From: Candidatus Methylomirabilis sp.
GTDB taxonomy: Bacteria; Muiribacteriota; Ozemobacteria; Ozemobacterales; Ozemobacteraceae
Length of the DNA: 37,960 nt
NCBI GenBank assembly: GCA_020722725.1
Contig: DYKG01000033.1
Location: 1 to 37,960 of the forward strand
Reading direction: 5' to 3'
Below, in pieces: positions 32,785 to 37,960 of this stretch (positions within the stretch are counted from its first letter, which is position 1; every line of letters starts with the position of its first letter). The notes below the pieces were generated by a model that saw only the letters and a program-made list of their open reading frames with translations, was not told the DNA's origin and searched no databases. A program made the position numbers and the translations under genes.

Positions 32785-34767
32785 TTATTTTTTAGAGAAC
32801 AAGACGCAATTGCCGCCCTGCTTCTGCGCTTCACTCAGTAGAATTTCGGCTTCTTCAATGAACTGGCCAAGATTCATATTGATCTTGAACTGGGTAATCG
32901 ACATACTTACCGAAACCCTCTGCTCTTCGTCACGGTTTTTAACAACCAGCTGTCTGACATTCTCGATAATCTTTTCAGCGGCGGTTTTTGCACCTTCGGC
33001 GGTGGTATCGGGAAGAATGATAGTAAACTTGTCGCCTTCGAAACGACAGGGCAAATCGTTGAACCTGATCACCCGCTTGATTGTTGCCCCGATTTTAACC
33101 AGAATATTGTCTTTGAAATTTGCACCGTAGCTGTCCATAAGCTTATCAATGTTATCGATGGCAACCATGATTATTGAGAGGGGCGATTTAACCCGGCGCA
33201 GTCTCGATACTTCCTGGGAGAGACGCATTTTGAAATAGTGGTTGGTATACAGTCGGGTCAAGCCATCGGTGATACCACGCTTGTAAAGATTAGCATTCTT
33301 CAGGGCAATACCAAGCTGGCTGCAGATAAGCTGCGCAAGTTCGAAATCTCTTTCAGAAAGAGCATTGCTGCCACCTTTATCGGTAAGATTGACCAGGCCA
33401 AGCACTTCATCTTGAACCACGATTGGGATCACAATAAATGATTCAGAGATATAGTTCCTTGACCGGGTGAAGGTGAAGCGCTCTTCACATTTCAGATCAG
33501 CAACGTAAAGGGGTTCCATTTTCTGAATGACATGCTGGGAAACCGGCGAAGACCAGAGATCGAGGGTTGTCGGCAGGCCTCTGCTGTTCTGGCAGATATT
33601 GTAACGGTTTTCGGTCGGATCGAAGATCGACATGGAAAACTTGTGAATATCCATGATACTGCGGAAAATGCCTTCGACAGTAAAGGGCAGATTTTCAATT
33701 TCCAGTTCTGATGAAATGGTCTGACTGGCTTCGCGAACCGCATCGAGTTCTTTGATGCGGTTGTCAAGCAATTCATTGGTATCTTTGAGTTCCTGCATCA
33801 GGCGAAAGGTATTGATTGCTGAAGAAATATTGCGCGACAGGGTCTGCAACAGTTCTTTATCAAGCATATCCTCGTCTTCCTTGCGGAATTTGCTGCCGAG
33901 AATGAGAATACCCTGGCTCTGATTGTCGGTGCGCAACGCATAAACCGACTCAATTTCGTTTTCTTTAAAGGTTTCCTTGAAGGCTCCGATTTCATTCTTA
34001 ATTATGTCAGTAACTTCGCCATCTTCTTTCATTGACAGCTTTTCATGGATTTTGGGCGAAATTCTTGCCTGCGGCAGGCGACTGTTGGCCCTGAGCTTGA
34101 TATCGACGAGGCAGTCAAGGCTTTCGTTTTCATGTTCGAAAGTATAGATCGCACCTCTGGAAACGCCCAGCGTTCCAAGAAGTATGCGCAGCATCGAGCG
34201 CAGGCCAGCCTGCAGGTTTTTGCTCTGGCACAGGAAAGAGCTCAGATCGATAAAGCTGCTGAGAATGTACTTCAGACGTTCAATTCTCTTATGCTCTCTA
34301 ACCGTATCGGTTTCGGCAGGAGTATCGGTGGTGACTTTCTTTTTGACCAACTGAATCAGAGTACCTGATGGTGGGAAAGAGCTGATTTCACAACCGTCCA
34401 TCAGGCGTTCCATGAGCATCAGACCCCAGCCACGCTTATGAGAGGATTTGAGTTTTTTGCGGATGTCAGGTTTTTCTACAACGGTCGGATCAAAGCCTTT
34501 GCCAAAATCTCTGATCTGAATTTTAATCTGCTCATTTTCATAGGTAAGAGCAACATGGATATCCCGCTTATCCCCGTCGGGGATATCTTTGGGGGCGTGT
34601 TCCTTTGCATTGATGATTCCTTCGATGAAAGCAAGTCGCATTTCATCTATTGATTCAGGCATAAACCCGCATTTACGGGCAAAAATATCGAGGTATTCAC
34701 AAGCCTCGAGCTCTGAATCCTTTTCATTAGCCAGTTTGAAGAACAGGTGAGAAACCATTGACGGCAA
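32785..34767 (-). CDS. RsbW-like ATPase-GAF-GAF-GGDEF sensory protein with degenerate GGDEF motif
   Basis: The 660-residue protein starts at TTG 34767, six bases after AAGGAGG; the ATG at 34758 would be too far from that site. Residues 1-145 are a GHKL ATPase of the anti-sigma (RsbW/HATPase_c_2) type: EGIINAKEHAP (N box), IRDFGKGFDP (G1) and RGWGLMLMERLMDG (G2). Two GAF domains follow (about 170-320 and 345-490). The C-terminal GGDEF-like domain (from about 495) has ITDGLTRLYTNHYF. Its signature reads EGDKF at 577-581, losing the first Gly and the essential Glu, so cyclic-di-GMP synthesis is unlikely. It may be a receptor or kinase. It has no membrane segment. Confidence 0.85.
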   Translation of the reverse strand: MPSMVSHLFFKLANEKDSELEACEYLDIFARKCGFMPESIDEMRLAFIEGIINAKEHAPKDIPDGDKRDIHVALTYENEQIKIQIRDFGKGFDPTVVEKPDIRKKLKSSHKRGWGLMLMERLMDGCEISSFPPSGTLIQLVKKKVTTDTPAETDTVREHKRIERLKYILSSFIDLSSFLCQSKNLQAGLRSMLRILLGTLGVSRGAIYTFEHENESLDCLVDIKLRANSRLPQARISPKIHEKLSMKEDGEVTDIIKNEIGAFKETFKENEIESVYALRTDNQSQGILILGSKFRKEDEDMLDKELLQTLSRNISSAINTFRLMQELKDTNELLDNRIKELDAVREASQTISSELEIENLPFTVEGIFRSIMDIHKFSMSIFDPTENRYNICQNSRGLPTTLDLWSSPVSQHVIQKMEPLYVADLKCEERFTFTRSRNYISESFIVIPIVVQDEVLGLVNLTDKGGSNALSERDFELAQLICSQLGIALKNANLYKRGITDGLTRLYTNHYFKMRLSQEVSRLRRVKSPLSIIMVAIDNIDKLMDSYGANFKDNILVKIGATIKRVIRFNDLPCRFEGDKFTIILPDTTAEGAKTAAEKIIENVRQLVVKNRDEEQRVSVSMSITQFKINMNLGQFIEEAEILLSEAQKQGGNCVLFSKK

Positions 34768-34943
34768 AGGAAGCCTCCTTAAAAACCTCTCAAATTTGAG
34801 GAATTTACTGACATCGCAAATAACATTCTATAAAGTCGTCGTGCTAGTGTCAAGAATCACTTTTTTAATTTTGCCATTAACGAAATTTAGCAAAGCAGTC
34901 GATACTAACCACAATTGCACAAGCTTTACAGGAGGAGAAATTT

Positions 34944-36797
34944 ATGGACGAAGTCCCGGTTGTCAACGCCAACCCTGTAAACATCATTATCAAAAAAACT
35001 GAAAAGGAAACTGGCCGTCAGAAAACCAGCCAAATTGTAGTTTCATTGAAAAATCTTGTTTACATGCTTCCGCTTGCAGTGGTTGTACTTATACAGTTGT
35101 TCCTGCTGGGCAAAAGTTTTGGCACTTTTTCTACGCTTCCGTACACAAGTTTTTCAACTTTTGTTTTTGTGGCTGCAATTGCGGTATTTCTATTTTTTCT
35201 TCAGCTGTTACAGCGATCTATAGTTTATTCGACCATTGGCGGTCTGATTTTTCTTTCCGGAATTTTCTACGCCTGGTTTGGTGATTTTCACACGACAATT
35301 TTTGCCAACCTTGGTAATTTTGACACCATCATTAAAGCTTCATGGACGCGCAAGGACATTCCTTTTCCCCTGCTGATGGCGGGAATAATGACTTTTGGCA
35401 TGCTTGGCATCGGTTTTGTTCAGTTTTTCGTCAGTCTGTTCGTTAAATCTTTTTTTGAAACTTTTTTTGGCAAGGACTGGGGAGACGGCAACTGGATGGG
35501 TTTTGTGGGGGCCATAGGTCTGCTGATTGGCATTCATACCGGCTTCTTTTTTTATGCAAATTTGGCTTCAAACACGGAAAACCGTTTGCAATGGGAATAC
35601 CAGCAGAAATACCGGCCGGTTGAAAAGTATCTCACCACGGTTCCCGGTTCGATCATGGTAGCCAAAAACCGTCTCTACAGCTCACACAATGAGACAGTTC
35701 GCGGCATTCTTCTTGATAGCGGAGTTGTTCATGATGAAAAACGAATTAAAACACCGGTGATTCGTAAAGGATTTCAGCCGACGGAAACCCCTGTATTTTT
35801 CAGTGAAAAAGACATTATCTGCTTCAGTGGTGAGATGAATGTTGAGAACTGGAGAGTTTCTTATCCTGCAACTTTCCCTGAGCTTCTGGTTTCTGCAGAG
35901 GTTCTTCAAAACATCGATTACACGCCACTCACATCTTTCTTTGTAAGTTCTGAAAAACATCTTCTGGTTTTTTTCAATTATGGCTATATCGGCCTTTACG
36001 ACATGGCAAACGGTAATAACCTCTGGTTGAAATCGATTGACCGTCAGGCCCCGGCAAGAAAGTTCTTTTCCGACGATTTCCCTTCAGCAGAATTCTTTCA
36101 TGAGACAGAAGATCGGATAATTTTCAGTTGCCAGAATGGCATAATTAAAGCAATTAAGAAAACCGATGGCCAGGAAATCTGGCGCTACAACCATAATAAT
36201 CCAAAATTCAACGGCAAGCCGCAACGGGCATTTATCTCTGCCCAAAGTGAAAGAATACTTGCCTCTTTCAAAACCGGTGAAATGATTACTCTGGCCATTG
36301 AAAACGGCCGAGTGATCTATCGCGGGCGCAATGATGCTTTTTCCTTCAAAACTGCGCCGGCGTTCAAAGATCTCACCGCAGAATTCCTTACTGATGAAGG
36401 TTTCTATTACATCGTCGAAGTTGATGGCGCGAAAATACTTCATTCTGAGAATCTGCTGCCACGCAAGCTTGACTTTTTGCCTTTTGTAACTGCCCTTGAT
36501 CATGGAATCGTTGCCCACAAGGGCGAAGCGCTGAAAGTTGAAGACCGAAAGGTCAAGACTTTGCTCAGCTTGAGCAATCGTGTTTTCGTTACCAAACCGG
36601 TATTTGACGATAAATTGATGTACATCGGCACCCAGGACGGCTGGATATACTGTGTTCACCATGGCAGTCAGGATGAAAAATGGAAAATACATGTAAATGG
36701 CGAACTGGAAGAGGATTCGCTGTATATAGCAGGAAGCCGGCTTCTGGTGAAAACCAGAGCCGGCTCCATAATTTCAATTGACCGCAGATTTATTTAA
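34944..36797 (+). CDS. Membrane-anchored PQQ-type beta-propeller protein
   Basis: The 617-residue protein follows a GGAGGAG site. The N-terminal 210 residues hold about five transmembrane helices (MLPLAVVVLIQLFLLGKSFG, FVFVAAIAVFLFFLQLL, IVYSTIGGLIFLSGIFYAWF, FPLLMAGIMTFGMLGIGFVQ, WMGFVGAIGLLIGIHTGFFF). The rest resembles a PQQ-like (WD-type) beta-propeller with repeats such as NGNNLWLKSI, DGQEIWRYNH and DGWIYCVHHGSQDEKW. Propellers of this type serve as adaptors or, with quinone, as dehydrogenases. No quinone-binding motif is obvious, so a scaffolding or sensing role is as likely. It is convergent with the SH3-TPR gene, four bases apart. Confidence 0.75.
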   Translation: MDEVPVVNANPVNIIIKKTEKETGRQKTSQIVVSLKNLVYMLPLAVVVLIQLFLLGKSFGTFSTLPYTSFSTFVFVAAIAVFLFFLQLLQRSIVYSTIGGLIFLSGIFYAWFGDFHTTIFANLGNFDTIIKASWTRKDIPFPLLMAGIMTFGMLGIGFVQFFVSLFVKSFFETFFGKDWGDGNWMGFVGAIGLLIGIHTGFFFYANLASNTENRLQWEYQQKYRPVEKYLTTVPGSIMVAKNRLYSSHNETVRGILLDSGVVHDEKRIKTPVIRKGFQPTETPVFFSEKDIICFSGEMNVENWRVSYPATFPELLVSAEVLQNIDYTPLTSFFVSSEKHLLVFFNYGYIGLYDMANGNNLWLKSIDRQAPARKFFSDDFPSAEFFHETEDRIIFSCQNGIIKAIKKTDGQEIWRYNHNNPKFNGKPQRAFISAQSERILASFKTGEMITLAIENGRVIYRGRNDAFSFKTAPAFKDLTAEFLTDEGFYYIVEVDGAKILHSENLLPRKLDFLPFVTALDHGIVAHKGEALKVEDRKVKTLLSLSNRVFVTKPVFDDKLMYIGTQDGWIYCVHHGSQDEKWKIHVNGELEEDSLYIAGSRLLVKTRAGSIISIDRRFI

Positions 36798-36801
36798 ACG
36801 A

Positions 36802-37833
36802 TTATTTTTTTCGTTTTTCTTTTTCAAGCTGACGCTCGCAGTAGGCAATTCGTTCTTCTGCGAGCTTTTTCATAGTTACATCGGGAGAAAATTCCAAGAA
36901 CTTCTTATAATTAAGAATTGCATCGGCGAATTTACCGGTAAAACCATAAACCGAGGCAAGATTGTAGTAAGGATCGGGAAACTGGGGTTCAAATAGAATC
37001 GCTTTTTTATAGTATTCGATAGAGTCTTTGTTCTTATCGAGCTGATAATATGCGATACCGATATTGTTGCTGATTTTTCCTGATTTTGGGGAAATGCGCA
37101 GCGCTTCCACCCAGGAATCGAGGGCTTCTTTAACTCTCCCCATTTTGAACTGGCAATTCCCGATGTTATTGAGAATTTCAGCATTCTGCGGCGCTTTTTT
37201 CAGCGCTTCCTGGTTTTTATCAAGGGCAGCAGCATATTTGCGCTTTTCATAAAGCTTGATTGCTTCATTGTAGAGCTCTTCTGCTGTTCCGGAAACTTCA
37301 ACAACCTCGGCGGCTCGGGCGGGAATCTTTGGCTTTTTTTCCTGGGTTTTCTCTGCCTTCACATCTTTTTTTTCAGATGTTTTTTCGTCGTCTTTCTTTG
37401 TTTTATCAGCGTCTTTTTTTTCTTCGCCGGCCTTTAAGGCCGTTTTATCCTTATCTGTCTGAGTATTTTTATCTTTGCCTGATTTGCCGCCTTTTTTTCC
37501 AGTTTCGGCAGCCTTTTTATCGGGATCGGCAGTTTTTTCAGGCGGAAGATCTTTTGGAACTTCAAGCAAATCGGCGTCACCTGTTCGTTCAATCAGGGTC
37601 TTGAATATCCAGCCCCGGGTTCCATCGCCAAACTTAACCTTAACCCAGTTCTTGTCGGAAAATTCAATTTCATAGCGGTCGCCCCGCATTTTTTTGCCGA
37701 CAATCGGTGAATCGAATTTCGCTTCAGTGCGAACATTGATATAGCTGCCTCTGACAACGCCAGTAGCTGCAAAAACCGAGCCGGTCATGATGGCCATGCC
37801 AACTGCAAGTGCTAAACCAAGGCTTCTTCTCAT
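36802..37833 (-). CDS. Exported SH3-domain and TPR protein
   Basis: ATG 37833 follows GGAGG; the frame extends to a TTG inside that site, which is not the start. The 343-residue product has a signal peptide (MRRSLGLALAVGMAIMTGSV, cleavage after FAA). A bacterial SH3 domain (about residues 24-85, GVVRGSYINVRTEAKFDSPI through RGWIFKTLIE) follows. A long Lys/Asp/Glu-rich linker covers about 95-180. Three or more TPRs come next (AEILNNIGNCQFKMGRVKEA, SNNIGIAYYQLDKNKDSIEY, PDPYYNLASVYGFTGKFADA). It probably binds peptidoglycan by SH3 and partners by TPR in the periplasm. Confidence 0.85.
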   Translation of the reverse strand: MRRSLGLALAVGMAIMTGSVFAATGVVRGSYINVRTEAKFDSPIVGKKMRGDRYEIEFSDKNWVKVKFGDGTRGWIFKTLIERTGDADLLEVPKDLPPEKTADPDKKAAETGKKGGKSGKDKNTQTDKDKTALKAGEEKKDADKTKKDDEKTSEKKDVKAEKTQEKKPKIPARAAEVVEVSGTAEELYNEAIKLYEKRKYAAALDKNQEALKKAPQNAEILNNIGNCQFKMGRVKEALDSWVEALRISPKSGKISNNIGIAYYQLDKNKDSIEYYKKAILFEPQFPDPYYNLASVYGFTGKFADAILNYKKFLEFSPDVTMKKLAEERIAYCERQLEKEKRKK

Positions 37834-37861
37834 GAATACCTCCAATTAAAATCCGGCCATT

Positions 37862-37890
37862 ACTATAAACAATTTAACCGGCTGTGTCAA
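37862..37890 (-). promoter_or_regulatory. Promoter of the SH3-TPR gene
   Basis: On the minus strand a consensus TTGACA (37890-37885) and TATAGT (37867-37862) are spaced by exactly 17 bases, about 30 bases before the ATG. Confidence 0.75.
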
Positions 37891-37960
37891 TTGGCTCAAC
37901 GGCAGTTCAGTAATTCTCGGTCAACCGGGCTTTTTACCTCCAATAACGGTTTTGATGCAA

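Noticed and set aside
1..37960. CRISPR array, prophage or insertion sequence with intact transposase
   Set aside because: No regularly spaced repeats, no phage structural genes and no complete transposase were seen; the Rpn-like nuclease is the only mobile-type protein.

Overview
The window (about 38 kb, moderate GC, long intergenic spacers) reads as chromosomal DNA of a Gram-negative-type bacterium from a poorly characterised lineage. Supporting points are many proteins with Sec signal peptides, an IspH (MEP-pathway) enzyme, a biosynthetic SpeA, a SEC-C-tagged methionine aminopeptidase, a TldD/TldE pair, and several large sensory or secreted proteins that match no family I can name. The overall style resembles candidate phyla such as Riflebacteria, but no marker gene here proves a taxonomic placement. 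Sigma70-like promoters (TTGNNN-17-TANNNT) can be read in front of many genes. || Region 1-7.2 kb is accessory. It holds a hipBA toxin-antitoxin pair with repeated operator-like sites, an Rpn-type PD-(D/E)XK nuclease, and a broken Schlafen/RecG-like ATP-binding protein that has lost its AlbA_2 domain. Next come a repeat-rich spacer and a small divergent module: a vWA protein, a 40-residue membrane peptide and an 83-residue protein on one side, and an XRE plus zinc-ribbon regulator on the other. A tRNA-Asn with its own promoter and terminator closes the region. || Region 7.2-24.7 kb is mostly housekeeping and exported functions: an exported protein of unknown function, a MATE transporter, an exported alpha/beta hydrolase, tldE-tldD, a GNAT acetyltransferase, an ABC1/UbiB-like kinase, a 5'-nucleotidase, a large exported protein of unknown function, a small exported protein, ispH and speA. 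Two decayed genes lie among them: a GH13 amylase without its catalytic core and a fragment of indolepyruvate:ferredoxin oxidoreductase IorA. || Region 24.7-38 kb holds map with a small partner, a DUF364-type protein behind a perfect palindrome, a GAF-domain pseudogene, and a 916-residue protein that appears to join an AbiEi-type antitoxin domain to a TPR array. It continues with a secreted two-gene operon whose second product is a subtilisin-fold protein lacking two of three catalytic residues. Then come an RsbW-like ATPase-GAF-GAF-GGDEF protein with a degenerate GGDEF motif, a membrane-anchored PQQ-type beta-propeller, and an SH3-TPR periplasmic protein. || Two themes stand out. One is decay: several genes have lost exactly their catalytic or DNA-binding core while keeping an open frame. 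The other is the retention of apparently catalytically dead enzymes (pseudo-subtilase, pseudo-GGDEF) in otherwise intact, expressed-looking genes. Non-coding repeats, including a 68-bp element present twice at about 80% identity and a hairpin family with a GCAGGGGC end, occupy several spacers.
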